Shown here in pieces: positions 41,850 to 53,160 of a DNA stretch of 64,000 nucleotides. Positions within the stretch are counted from its first letter, which is position 1. Every line of letters starts with the position of its first letter. The stretch comes from Balanoglossus misakiensis (taxonomy: Eukaryota > Hemichordata): NCBI GenBank assembly GCA_040954595.2, contig CM082579.2, forward strand, positions 12,710,001 through 12,774,000, given 5' to 3'. The position numbers were made by a program, and so were the translations under genes. The notes under the pieces were generated by a model. That model did not search any database and was not told the origin of the DNA. It saw only the letters and a list, made by a program, of their open reading frames with translations.

Positions 41850-43337
41850 TGTAACATAATGATATTTTGGCCCATCCGGACGTGGGGGGCGCTAATTAAT
41901 GACACACCTGGTACACCTGGGTACACTCTTTGCGCCAATAGAACTGCCGTATTCATCCGCACCACAGTATTTAAGTCTGGTGTGAAGGGTCGGGGGGAAG
42001 TCTTCCTGGGGCAGCAGCGGAGCTGAACGGAATTTCTGTGAGTGCTTCCCGACTTCGGACATTGCCAGCGGAGCTGAACTGAATTGTGTGAGTGCTTTCT
42101 GAATTCGGACATTGGCAGCGGAACTGAACGGAATTTCTGTGAGTGCTTCCCGACTTCGGACATTGCCAGCGGAGCTGAACTGAATTGTGTGAGTGCTTTC
42201 TGAATTCGGACATTGGCAGCGGAACTGAACAGAATTTCTGTGAGTGCTTCCCGACTTCGGACATTGCCAGCGGAGCTGAACTGAATTGTGTGAGTGCTTT
42301 CTGAATTCGGACATTGGCAGCGGAACTGAACGGAATTTCTGTGAGTGCTTCCCGACTTCGGACATTGCCAGCGGAGCTGAACTGAATTGTGTGAGTGCTT
42401 TCTGAATTCGGACATTGCCAGCGGAACTGAACGGAATTTCTGTGAGTGCTTCCCGACTTCGGACATTGCCAGCGGAGCTGAACTGAATTGTGTGAGTGCT
42501 TTCTGAATTCGGACATTGGCAGCGGAACTGAACGGAATTTCTGTGAGTGCTTCCCGACTTCGGACATTGCCAGCGGAGCTGAACTGAATTGTGTGAGTGC
42601 TTTCTGAATTCGGACATTGGCAGCGGAACTGAACGGAATTTCTGTGAGTGCTTCCCGACTTCGGACATTGCCAGCGGAACTGAACGAAATTTTTTGTGAG
42701 TGCTTCGTGAATTCGAACTGCCAGCAGAACGGAACGTAATTGTCAATTGTGTTTGTCTTTCATATTTTTTGGACAACTTTATTTGGATAGATTTAAGGAC
42801 GTCAGCAGAACTGAACGTTGACCGTTAATTATCAATTGTGTTTGTCTTTCATATTTTTTTGACAACTTTATTTGGATAGAATTAAGGACGTCAGCAGAAC
42901 TGAACGTTGACCGTTAATTATCAATTGTGTTTGTCTTTCATATTTTTTGACAACGTTATTTGGATAGATTTAATGACGTCAGCAGCACTGAACGTTGACC
43001 GTTAATTATCAATTGTGTTTGTCTTTCATATTTTTTGACAACGTTATTTGGATAGATTTAATTACGTCAGCAGAACTGAACGTGGACCATTAATTAGCAA
43101 TTGTGTTTGTCCTTCATATTTTTTGACAACTTTATTTGGATAGATTTAATGACGTAATATATCTTCATAAGAAGAAAAACCTATCGTGTATTGTCTTTTC
43201 TGCTTTCTGCCCCCCACCCACCTATAATTCATATGTACCGGAAAATTGTCAATCACCGAACCCCAGACTGACTGCCCGTAGAAATATTTTATGTTTTCAT
43301 GCTCATTCCAACGTTAGCCGGAACGAAAGTGGCTACA
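41850..43337 (+). repeat. Element F 5' LTR
   Basis: 1,488 bp, starting TGTAACATAATG and ending GTGGCTACA. U3 is short; a TATA-like TATTTAA lies at 41968-41974, so the long repeats that follow lie in R/U5 and should be transcribed. They comprise about 15 half-units of ~50 bp (42015-42730; two alternating types making a 101-bp dimer) and then five units of ~88 bp (to about 43155). The minus strand of the first array has no stop in any frame. Confidence 0.92.
42015..42730 (+). repeat. 101-bp dimeric minisatellite in Element F 5' LTR
   Basis: Alternating half-units of 51 and 50 bp, one containing GGAATTTCTGTGAGTGCTTC and the other GAATTGTGTGAGTGCTTTC, each followed by CGGACATTG and CAGCGGA. The 3' LTR has a different number and order of units, so the array changes faster than the rest of the LTR. 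Confidence 0.92.
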
Positions 43338-43341
43338 TAAA

Positions 43342-43359
43342 TGGCGCCCAACGTGGGGC
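43342..43359 (+). promoter_or_regulatory. Element F primer-binding site, tRNA-Lys1,2 type
   Basis: TGGCGCCCAACGTGGGGC begins four bases after the LTR. These 18 bases are the known primer-binding sequence for tRNA-Lys1,2, as used by several retroviruses. Primer identity follows from established knowledge and the exact match. Confidence 0.9.
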
Positions 43360-43470
43360 CTTGGGGTCGGTAATACTTTGTGTTGGTTGGCTATGTATGT
43401 GTGGTGTGTCGGGAAATTGGGCAGAATAAGGCAGAGAATTTTTGTACAATTCTGATTTTTGATATTCGAT

Positions 43471-44586
43471 ATGGCAACGCATTTAGATATTGACAGTATT
43501 TTGAAGGAGGAGATGGCTACCCCTAATACCGGAACTATTCCTCGACGCCGAGAACTTTCACAGTCAGTGGGTGGAATACGACAGGCCAGAGGTCGTGGTG
43601 CATTCCGTTCTCCAGTAACTCCACCAGAAGACAGGATGCAACCCTTGCAGAATTTGTTGGAAGCAGAGAAAGCCACAAAAGCCAGACTGGATGATTTCCA
43701 GCAGACATTACGGCAGAGAGAAATCGAAATCGAGAGAATGAAACTGCTGCTTAGAAGACAACAAGAATTGAAAGAGGAGGAAGACAATATTAGAGCTGAA
43801 CTACAAGGTGGGTCAGTGTGTGGAAATGAAGCCCTAATTGATATGTCAGTCAATCAACAGAAAACTACCACTAGAAGAAGAGACAGTCATGGTTTTGCAG
43901 TTAATAACACAAGTGGTGCTGTGCCAATATCCCCAAGTGGTGCTGTGCCGTTGGCTCTGTATCAACCTCCAAGGCTGTCCACCTTTTCTGGAGATGCTGA
44001 CCGGAAAACTGATGCTGATTTCGAGTTGTGGAAGTACGAAGTGGAGTGTTTGCTGCAAGATCAAACCCACAGCCCCAGAGCAGTTGTACAGGCAGTGCGC
44101 AAGTCGTTGCGAGGATCTGCAAGCCGGTTAGTAATGAATTTGGATCAAAATGCAACTTTGGATCACATTTTACACAAATTAGACACCAGTTTTGGGGAAA
44201 TTGAGTCCGGAGCTATGCTGTTGGAGAGATTTTATCGGAATAACCGACAGAGAGATGATGAGAGTGTGTCACGGTATGCGAATCGATTAGAAGGGGAAAT
44301 TCATGCAGTCCGAAGACGAGGTGGTATAACACAGGGGGCAATAGAAGAAACCTTGAAAACGGTATTTTGGAGAGGATTGCAATCCGATCGTATATTTGAT
44401 GTTCTGCGCCCAGAAATTAGTCGAAACACTAACTTTGAACAGCTGATTCACCTAGCCCGGAATGTGGAGCAAGAAGCCAAAGAAAGAACCAATGACAATA
44501 GAGGGAAGGTAGCAGTCAGAGGCAGAACTCAACTGATGACACCAACTGTTGAGGAGGTGAAGGGTACGGGACAAACAGACAGCTAA
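43471..44586 (+). CDS. gag: Element F Gag, PNMA-like core
   Basis: About 371 residues from the ATG at 43471 (an in-frame ATG at 43459 is also possible). Residues ~60-115 are strongly charged and predicted coiled coil (LRQREIEIERMKLLLRRQQE). Residues ~165-330 form a Gag core of the paraneoplastic-Ma/gypsy kind (FELWKYEVECLLQD, LDTSFGEIESGAMLLERFY, RYANRLEGEIHAVR). There is no zinc knuckle before the stop; the knuckles lie in the next frame. The coding sense of the adjacent frame extends upstream of 44597 (RDKQTAKTVQM), so a one-base shift near 44565 either is a lesion or the site of frameshifting. The protein should assemble the particle in the cytoplasm. Confidence 0.82.
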   Translation: MATHLDIDSILKEEMATPNTGTIPRRRELSQSVGGIRQARGRGAFRSPVTPPEDRMQPLQNLLEAEKATKARLDDFQQTLRQREIEIERMKLLLRRQQELKEEEDNIRAELQGGSVCGNEALIDMSVNQQKTTTRRRDSHGFAVNNTSGAVPISPSGAVPLALYQPPRLSTFSGDADRKTDADFELWKYEVECLLQDQTHSPRAVVQAVRKSLRGSASRLVMNLDQNATLDHILHKLDTSFGEIESGAMLLERFYRNNRQRDDESVSRYANRLEGEIHAVRRRGGITQGAIEETLKTVFWRGLQSDRIFDVLRPEISRNTNFEQLIHLARNVEQEAKERTNDNRGKVAVRGRTQLMTPTVEEVKGTGQTDS

Positions 44587-47383
44587 GACCGTCCAGATGG
44601 CTGTGAAGGAAATCCATGATCTTACAGAGGTGGTCAGAAGGCAAGCGGAAAGTATGAAGCACCTGGAAGATGAACTGCGACAAACTAAACAACAGTGGGA
44701 TGAATTGAGAACCTCAGTTGGAATGTCGTCGCGGCCTGTGGTGTCTGGAACCTGTCCGGTAAGAAAATCCCAGAGAGATTTATCACAACCCTCATCCTTG
44801 AATTCCATAGTCTGTTACAATTGCAGAGAGCAGGGACATTTTGCCCAGAACTGCCCAAAACCCAAGAACGTTGAAAACCGATCCTGTTACAACTGTGGAG
44901 AAGTGGGACATTTGGCCAGGCAGTGTAGACAGAGACGTGTCGAAACACCCAAAACCTCGTCCAGATTGAACATGTGCAAGTTACACAAAGCTCGTGTTGG
45001 AAGAAAACCAATCCAGATTCAACCGAAGCGAGTTGGACTTATTGGTGGAGCCATGGAAGGAACTGTATTGGTGGAAGGGAAAGACGTGACATGTTTGATT
45101 GACACAGGGTCCCAAGTTACTACTATTGGTTCGGACTTCTACCACGAATGGTTATCCGACTGACCAATCCAGTCAACAGAAGATGCGCTTGAGATCAAAG
45201 GTGCCAATGATCAACCCATACCTTTTCTTGGTATCGTAGAAGTGGGGATGTCATTTCCAATTGAAGTTTTCGGAGATAACAGTGAGTACTCTATTCCTGC
45301 CTTAGTAGTGCCAACAACGGAGTATAATACAAACGTACCAATATTAATAGGAACCAACCTACTAGAGCTGTTGCCGAGGGGGTTCTTTGATTCCAAGCAT
45401 CAGAAAGGGGTACGGGCGATGAGAATATCTGCAATAGGAAAAGGAGTATTTAAAAAACTTGAGGCCAGAGACAGATTTGTTGGACCGAAAGGGGACCTGG
45501 GATGTATCAAAGCATTACTACGCTATCCGATGAAGTTGGAACCTGGATGTATGACAACGATTTGGGGCCGTGCTAGAAAAGGACCCACTGGTGATCAGTA
45601 TGTAGTTGCGGTAGAGCCCACTGGTGAGATGACAGGCCAGTTTACCACGAGTCCGGCAGTTGCTGTCCTGAAGTGCCAACAGACGAAATCAAAGGTACCT
45701 ATCCGTGTACAAAATGTTTTAAGTTCCCCAGTAATCATTCGACCAGGTGAAGTGGTAGCTCGAGCGTATGCCGTCACCTGGCTTGGACGTCCCGATGAAC
45801 GACCACAAGACAGTAATCTGCAAAGTGATGTAGACCAACCCACAATTCCACATGAAGTGAAACCACCAGAAGCACGGAAGATTACCTTAGGGGATGGTGT
45901 GGAATTCGATATGTCTGACTCGCCAACCAGTGAATCCCAGCTACAACAAGTTCGTGACCTCCTGCAGCGGAAACTTACTGCATTTTCATTACATGAAAAT
46001 GATCTGGGGTATTGTTCGGTGGAGAAGCATCGCATACGGTTAACAGATGACCAGCCTATCAAAGAAAGATACAGACAGATACCGCCAGCTATGTACGAAG
46101 AAGTCCGACAAGTTATAAAAGGGATGTTGGAAAGTGGTGTCATCAGAGAATCGTATAGTCCATGGGCAGCGCTGATAGTGTTGGTGCAGAAGAAAGATGG
46201 ACATACCAGATTGTGTATAGATTATAGGAAACTCAACGCTCGTACCATCCGAGATTCGTATGCATTACCAAGAATTGACGAAAGTCTTGATGCACTAGGA
46301 GGCGCAAAATGGTTTTCGTCCCTAGATTTGAAGTCCGGATATTGGCAAATAGGTATGGCAGAGGAAGACATAGAGAAAACAGCATTTGTTACTCCTGTTG
46401 GATTCTGGGAATGTACCACTATGCCTATGGGTTTAACAGGAAGTCCAGCTACTTTCCAAAGATGTATGGAGAAATGCTTGGGGGACTTACATTTGAATAT
46501 TTGTTTGGTATACCTGGATGACATCATAATCTTCTCCCGTACTTTCGAAGAACATCTAGAGCGGTTAGCCCAGGTCCTGGATAGATTAAAGGAAAAGGGA
46601 CTGAAACTTAAACCCAGCAAGTGTCAGTTGCTAAGATGTCGAGTGAAGTACTTGGGACATGTAGTATCAGAAGGAGGAATCGAAACAGATCCAGATAAGA
46701 CAGCAGCGTTGAAGAAATGGAAAGTACCTACGACCGCCAAAGAAGTAAAACAGTTCCTTGGGTTTGCTGGTTACTACCGCCGATTTGTGGAGGGATATGC
46801 TAAGTTAGTGAAGCCCCTGAATGAACTGACAGTTGGTCTACCCACAAAACGGAAACACCAGGCTGAGAACCGAAGACGTGTCCCGGAATTCAAGTGGACT
46901 GATGAACATCAACAGGCATTTGATGCCGTAATTGACAGACTAACGAATCCTCCTGTGTTGGCCTATGCAGATTATACGAAGCCCTTCGAGTTACACATAG
47001 ATGCAAGTTCCATTGGCCTGGGTGCTGTGCTATACCAAGGAGAAGGGAAAGAGAAGCGAGTTATCATGTATGCAAGCCGGTCACTTTCAAGGAGCGAGAG
47101 GAACTATCCATCCCATAAATTGGAGTTTCTGGCCTTAAAGTGGGCAGTATCTGAGAAGTTCCACGACTATCTCTATGGGCATAAATTCGTTGTGGTAACT
47201 GATAATAATCCCCTGACTTACGTGAACACAACCGCAAAACTGGATGCCACTGGCCATCGGTGGTTAGCAGCACTAGCGACCTACAATTTTGAGTTGATGT
47301 ACAGACCTGGACGAAAAAACCAAGATGCTGATGGACTTTCCCGACAAGGATGTGTTGGAGAAATGGATGTGGATGAAACTTAA
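44563..47383 (+). pseudogene. pol: Element F Pol part 1: zinc knuckles, protease, RT, RNase H (in-frame TGA)
   Basis: One frame carries, in order, a coiled-coil stretch, two CCHC knuckles (CYNCREQGHFAQNC and CYNCGEVGHLARQC), protease (LIDTGSQVTTI), then a TGA at 45161-45163. The same frame continues in phase through the rest of the protease (ILIGTNLLE), the reverse transcriptase (LCIDYRKLNARTI, FSSLDLKSGYWQI, VYLDDIIIF) and RNase H (LHIDASSIGLGAVLYQ, VVVTDNNPLTYV) to 47383. The TGA is a single nonsense change. CCHC knuckles would normally belong to Gag. After 47383 the coding sense moves to another frame. Confidence 0.88.
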
Positions 47384-47515
47384 TGAACAAGGAACCAGTA
47401 CGAGTGTCACCTGATGAAGTAAAAGCCATGAGCCAACATGTGTCCAACAGTCCCTGGGTAGAAGCTATAAAACATGTATGCAGACAGCAATTCCAGAGAG
47501 TTTGGGTGAACCTCC
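47383..47515 (+). pseudogene. Element F Pol linker between RNase H and integrase, in third frame
   Basis: From ATG at 47383 the sequence VRVSPDEVKAMSQHVSNSPW is read in a frame different from both the RNase H block before it and the integrase block after it (frame change at about 47480). This linker is typical of gypsy Pol proteins, so two single-base shifts separate RNase H from integrase here. Confidence 0.7.
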
Positions 47516-49529
47516 TGTAGCTCCAGGAATGATTTCCTTACCAGCAGTAACCATGCAAGAGTGGAAACAATTACAACAAACGGACCCTGAAATTGGACCG
47601 CTATATCGATTCTGTGAACGGAAACGGCCTCCTACAAAAGTGGAAAGAAGCCAAGAAACCAATGGTGTGAAAGCAGGACTGAGGGAGTGGAGCAGATTAT
47701 GTTTCAGACAGGAGGTGTTACACAGAAAGCGTACTGGAATGGATGGAAAAACGAAGTATCAGCTGGTATTACCTACAAAATATCGTGGGACGGCTTTGGA
47801 AGGTGTACATGACGATGTTGGACACTTGGGTCAAGAACGCACCCTGGAACTACTCAGAGCGAGGTTTTACTGGCCCTTCATGAGCCGAGATGTCGAACAG
47901 AAAATAAAGACGTGTGAAAGATGCACCCGACGGAAACTGCAAAGCAACCAGCAAGAAGTCGCTCCACTTACCAGCATCAAAACAACCCAACCGCTTGAAT
48001 TACTATGTATGGATTACTTAACCATTGAAGACGGAAAAGGAGGAGTAGCCAGTGTCCTCGTAATAACTGACCATTTCACCAGATATGCAGTAGCAATTCC
48101 AACTCCAAACCAAAAGGCCAAAACAACAGCAGAGTATTTATATACACACTTCCTCCTTCACTATGGATTCCCCGGGAAATTACATTCGGATCAAGGCAGA
48201 GAGTTCGAATCTCGGGTCATCAGACAACTCTGTGATTTGGTGGGAATTGAAAAGAGTAGAACGACGCCATATCATCCGCAGGGGAATGGACAATGCGAAC
48301 GATTCAACAGAACCCTTCTTGACATGCTGGGAACATTACCAAGACACAAGAAAGCAGAATGGAAGAAGCACATTACTGCTGTAGTCCATGCCTATAATTG
48401 TACCCGAAATGACAGCACCGGATTTGCTCCTTATTATCTGATGTATGGTAGGCACCCCAAACTGGCCATCGACGTATATATGGGTCTACAATCGGAGGAA
48501 GCGGAAGACAACAACTATGACGAGTATGTTAGTAAGATGCGGAACCGATTGGCGGAAGCTTACAAGTTGGCAGTGACCAAGGCGGGTGAGCTGGCCGATC
48601 AGAATAAACAGCGTTATGATAGGAAAACTACAGAAGCCCTACTAGAACCGGGAGATGTAGTACTGGTGAAGAACGTGAACCTACGAGGCAAACAAAAGAT
48701 AGCCGATAGATGGGAAGCACAACGTTACCGGGTGGTAAAAAGAGTGAATCCAGATATCCCTGTGTATGTTGTAAAATCAGAGGGACCAAATGGAAAGGAA
48801 AGAACACTCCACAGAAATCTTTTGTTACCATGCAGTTCGTTACCTATACCCTATCCGGACAGACCATTGAAACAAAGCCAACAAGAAAACACAAGTCCGA
48901 AGGAACTAAGAACTCAACGACAAAAGAAGGAGGAAGACGACAGAGACCTGTATGAGACAGAAGAAGAAGAATTTTGGGAACTCCTCATTCCTGCCCAACA
49001 AACTGATAGTAAAGGTTTAGTGCCAAAGTCAGTACCAGAGAGATGTCTGAATTCAACCAACACTACATCGACAACAGTGCAGAAAATCGCAGAGGTGACT
49101 TCCAGTGGTGTAGAATCAGCCACAGAAGAAAATTCATCCAATCAACTGATGCAGAAAACAGCCGATGTGACTTTCACCAGTTCCAATATAACCACAGCCA
49201 CAGAGGAAGATCTACCAGATCAACTGAGGCAGAATTACACTGCCGTGGATGAAATAGCCGATACTATATCTACCGAAGTTGGTGGGGAGGACGAAGAAAC
49301 CGTTGACCCGAATGCAGTGAGTGAACAAGAGACTGAAGTGAGTGACAGAACCTTGCCGAGACGATCGAGTAGAATCCGCAAACCTCCAGACAGATTTAGT
49401 TATGCACATATCTTCAATGAAGATTCCAACCGCAGAGACCCAACCAGTACGCTGTTACCCATGTTCTTGCAAGTGATGGAAAGTCTACTACGCCATGACA
49501 ACGGGAAATTGGCCAATGGGCACCATTGA
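47478..49529 (+). pseudogene. pol: Element F Pol part 2: integrase
   Basis: 683 codons open to the natural stop. The N-terminal zinc site is HDDVGHLG...CERCTRRK; the catalytic core has D179 (MDYLTIED), D238 (HSDQGREFES) and E274 (GNGQCERFNRTLLD), with 35 residues between the second and third. A GPY/F-like segment is not clear, but the C-terminal domain (PGDVVLVKNVNLRGKQKIADRW) is present. The tail is long, acidic and threonine-rich and ends with RRSSRIRKPPDRFSY, common in gypsy integrases. No PHD finger or chromodomain is seen. All catalytic residues are intact, but the frame is disconnected from the upstream Pol. Confidence 0.85.
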
Positions 49530-49584
49530 CAACAAATGGATGTTCTACCCGCAGACAGTACGGATATGATGCCAGTTTGACCGC

Positions 49585-49621
49585 AAAGGTCGGGACGACC
49601 TTTTGATAAACGGGGGGAGTA
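49585..49621 (+). promoter_or_regulatory. Hairpin and polypurine tract before Element F 3' LTR
   Basis: AAAGGTCG (49585-49592) and CGACCTTT (49596-49603) form an 8-bp stem with a 3-base loop. The polypurine tract CGGGGGGAGTA (49611-49621) follows and abuts the LTR. The tract primes plus-strand DNA; the hairpin is of unknown role. Confidence 0.7.
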
Positions 49622-51121
49622 TGTAACATAATGATATTTTGGCCCATCCGGACGTGGGGGGCGCTAATTAATGACACACCTGGTACACCTGGGTACACTC
49701 TTTGCGCCAATAGAACTGCCGTATTCATCCGCACCACAGTATTTAAGTCTGGTGTGAAGGGTCGGGGGGAAGTCTTCCTGGGGCAGCAGCGGAGCTGAAC
49801 GGAATTTCTGTGAGTGCTTCCCGACTTCGGACATTGCCAGCGGAGCTGAACTGAATTGTGTGAGTGCTTTCTGAATTCGGACATTGGCAGCGGAACTGAA
49901 CAGAATTTCTGTGAGTGCTTCCCGACTTCGGACATTGCCAGCGGAGCTGAACTGAATTGTGTGAGTGCTTTCTGAATTCGGACATTGCCAGCGGAACTGA
50001 ACGGAATTTCTGTGAGTGCTTCCCGACTTCGGACATTGCCAGCGGAGCTGAACTGAATTGTGTGAGTGCTTTCTGAATTCGGACATTGCCAGCGGAACTG
50101 AATGGAATTTCTGTGAGTGCTTCCCGACTTCGGACATTGCCAGCGGAACTGAACGGAATTTGGTGAGTGCTTTCTGAACTCGGACATTGCCAGCGGAACT
50201 GAACGGAATTTCTGTGAGTGCTTCCCGACTTCGGACATTGCCAGCGGAGCTGAACTGAATTGTGTGAGTGCTTTCTGAATTCGGACATTGCCAGCGGAAC
50301 TGAACGGAATTTCTGTGAGTGCTTCCCGACTTCGGACATTGCCAGCGGAGCTGAACTGAATTGTGTGAGTGCTTTCTGAATTCGGACATTGCCAGCGGAA
50401 CTGAACGGAATTTCTGTGAGTGCTTCCCGACTTCGGACATTGCCAGCGGAACTGAACGGAATTTGGTGAGTGCTTTCTGAACTCGGACATTGCCAGCGGA
50501 ACTGAACGGAATTTCTGTGAGTGCTTCCCGACTTCGGACATTGCCAGCGGAACTGAACGAAATTTTTTGTGAGTGCTTCGTGAATTCGAACTGCCAGCAG
50601 AACGGAACGTAATTGTCAATTGTGTTTGTCTTTCATATTTTTTTGACAACTTTATTTGGATAGAATTAAGGACGTCAGCAGAACTGAACGTTGACCGTTA
50701 ATTATCAATTGTGTTTGTCTTTCATATTTTTTGACAACGTTATTTGGATAGATTTAATGACGTCAGCAGCACTGAACGTTGACCGTTAATTATCAATTGT
50801 GTTTGTCTTTCATATTTTTTGACAACGTTATTTGGATAGATTTAATTACGTCAGCAGAACTGAACGTGGACCATTAATTAGCAATTGTGTTTGTCCTTCA
50901 TATTTTTTGACAACTTTATTTGGATAGATTTAATGACGTAATATATCTTCATAAGAAGAAAAACCTATAGTGTATTGTCTTTTCTGCTTTCTGCCCCCCA
51001 CCCACCTATAATTCATATGTACCGGAAAATTGTCAATCACCGAACCCCAGACTGACTGCCCGTAGAAATATTTTATGTTTTCATGCTCATTCCAACGTTA
51101 GCCGGAACGAAAGTGGCTACA
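49622..51121 (+). repeat. Element F 3' LTR
   Basis: 1,500 bp, same ends as the 5' LTR. The 50-bp half-unit array (about 49789-50600) differs in length and order from that of the 5' LTR and includes a variant with GGAATTTGGTGAGTGCTTTC. The ~88-bp array has four units rather than five. The final ~180 bp differ from the 5' LTR by a single base that I can see (CCTATCGTG versus CCTATAGTG). Confidence 0.92.
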
Positions 51122-51125
51122 CATC

Positions 51126-52221
51126 GTAATAATCATACGGGTGGACGTTATAACTGCCTACATGTAGATCTACCTCATGGGAGCACTCTTTGCTTTTTAT
51201 TAATGAATTGATAACAGATTATTTTAACTTTTCATCCTCAAATCACATGCAATGACATTTATCAAAATATTAAACCTTTATCGGACAGATCAGTGTGCCA
51301 TGTCTTGGCGTGATTCCTCAATGCCCCAGGCGTAATGTTCTTCACCTCTCTTCCAATTTGTTTGGTCACTGTAATGAAGCAGAAATCGACAAGTTGGAAA
51401 ATATGCATAAAACATTTTTAGTATGTGGAAATATTTAATATACACAAAATCTGGGGAAATGTGCTACATAGTGTATACATTTTACTGATATGTTTATTTA
51501 ATTTATTGATGAATTAAAGTGTCGTTTGAGTTGCCGGTCTCTGGACGATCTCCTCTCAGAAATTTGTTCATAGATGCATTTCTGTCTTGTGCATGGATTT
51601 TGACTGTTACATCTGTGGAAAACGCGACGCATTATTTCCAAATAATAATATTTGTCTGCTTTGTGCCACAATAAACATTTCATGAAGACTTATGGTCCAT
51701 CAACATAACTGAACCACTCACCACGTTCGTCCGCCCAGTCATAGAAGCGATGCACACCTATAATATCATGACGTTGTGTACACAGGGGTCATCATCTCTA
51801 GTGATACAGGCTTTGTGCAAACATTTATGAGTTCTGGTTCATAAAAGAGAGAAAAATGCAATGTCACTTTCGGAATATAATACTATGTGACAATTCACTT
51901 AAACAAACCTACAGAAAATCAAACGCTCGTAATTTATTTCACTGTGCATTGACACAAATGAAAAGTTTTCATAAAATAAATATTTGTTCCCATTTTCCTA
52001 GATTTTATTCACTTGTTTAACCCATTCAAAGTGTTTGTTTGTGCAAACTTGCTTAGTACGAGTTCTCTGTGTTGAAGTTTGAATGAATTGTATCAAACGT
52101 TGCCCATGTGTATGCCTTGTCCAAAATTGATGTTTACATAAATTATGTTCAATATAGTGTCTAGTAGAATGTTGATAAAAGGAGAGAAAAAGGGTAGTTG
52201 GCACTAATTGGCTGTACTTAC
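51126..52221. other. Intron-like, no gene recognised
   Basis: This is the right flank of Element F. On the minus strand it should be part of the intron between the exon at 52222-52334 and that at 41493-41605. A+T-rich, with no supportable exon. Confidence 0.5.
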
Positions 52222-52334
52222 CTGTCACCGAGAAACACAATATCACTCTGTTTGGCATTTTTCCGAGTCACATGCCGAGCATCAGACATTATTTCAATGG
52301 CACCTGGTCTTTCCGTATCATAAGATGCTATCTC
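52222..52334 (-). CDS. Exon of transposase-like gene
   Basis: 113 nt on the minus strand between acceptor CAATTTTTTCTAG and donor CAG|GTAAGT. It encodes a peptide containing IEIMSDARHVTRKNAKQSDI, which resembles, from memory, the M-x-D-A-R-H-G-x-R-K-N-A-K block of unnamed, highly multicopy proteins found in fish, corals and molluscs, often with THAP or zinc modules elsewhere. It is open throughout. Its neighbours upstream are the blocks at 52610-52914 and 53161-53699; downstream lies Element F and then the exon at 41493-41605. Confidence 0.6.
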
Positions 52335-52609
52335 CTAGAAAAAATTGAGTACAAAATATGATTATTTCAAACCACCCTGTAGCCGTCATGGTAAACTCCA
52401 AACCTGGTGACGCTATAATTATCATAATATGTTGTCAACGATACACACAGAGATTGCCAAGAAATACAATGTTCATCTTTTGGTTTCAAATTTTTCAGTT
52501 ATGGTGGGTTTGCCACAGAGAAATCTACTGTCTATGGTTCTACAAGTAACGTACAAAGTTATATTTCAAAACATCTTATATCGTATGGATACATGTAACG
52601 CCTGTTTAC

Positions 52610-52914
52610 CTCGAGCAAAGCATCGTTTCTTGACTCTTCAGCAGCTTGTTCAACTAGTGGGCCATAACCACATAAGAGTGAAAGAGAATCGGGGAAAGTA
52701 CAAGAAAGTTAGTGGTGAACAGGGCATAAATGGGAGATCTGTATTGGAAAAGGCAGTAACTGTTTGTAAAATAAGTGTTAAAGGATTTTCACGATCAATG
52801 TTATACTCGCATGTCTTCCTGTAAGGCAGTTGAAGGATGCCCAAGTTAGTAGTCTTGCAAATGGCTTCGTATTGTGTTTTCAGGACACCACTGGTTACCA
52901 CTGCATGGAGCATC
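52610..52914 (-). pseudogene. Exon of transposase-like gene, frame-disrupted
   Basis: A 305-nt block from acceptor TTACTTCTTGAAAG to donor GAG|GTAAAC. The first half reads RMLHAVVTSGVLKTQYEAIC in one frame; the last ~20 codons before the donor read well in another (LVEQAAEESRNDALLE). A stop lies between, so there is either a frameshift or an unrecognised intron. The order fits the same gene as the neighbouring exons. Confidence 0.4.
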
Positions 52915-53160
52915 CTTTCAAGAAGTAAAAAAAACCAACATTAGTATATTTTAGTGACTAGAATACGAAACGAATAAAAAACAGTTAAATATTTTGACCG
53001 GTCACTTTATACAATATATCACCATGGACTGATTTGCATGTTTTTCATCAAATCTGCATCAAATTGGCAATATAATGTACTACTAGTACACGAAACACGG
53101 GTTTGGCAAAATCTACAGTAACTTTATGACTAGAAAGTGGCGTGTTACAAGTATACTAAC

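Larger units (their letters stand above)
41846..51125 (+). mobile_element. Element F: gypsy-type LTR retrotransposon with minisatellite LTRs
   Basis: Complete in outline: 5' LTR 41850-43337, primer-binding site 43342-43359, gag, Pol region, polypurine tract 49611-49621 and 3' LTR 49622-51121. The host tetranucleotide CATC flanks it on both sides (41846-41849, 51122-51125), a clean 4-bp target duplication. The unique parts of the two LTRs are nearly identical, so it inserted recently. Its coding region nevertheless has a frame change between gag and the zinc knuckles, an in-frame TGA and two frame changes before the integrase. It is unrelated to Element E except at the level of gypsy-type Pol. 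Confidence 0.93.

Noticed and set aside
41780-42776. Antisense open frames of 198-294 codons over the Element F 5' LTR (and up to 411 codons at 49414-50649 over the 3' LTR)
   Set aside because: They are translations of a minisatellite whose antisense strand lacks stops in every frame; the same peptide phrases appear in all three frames.
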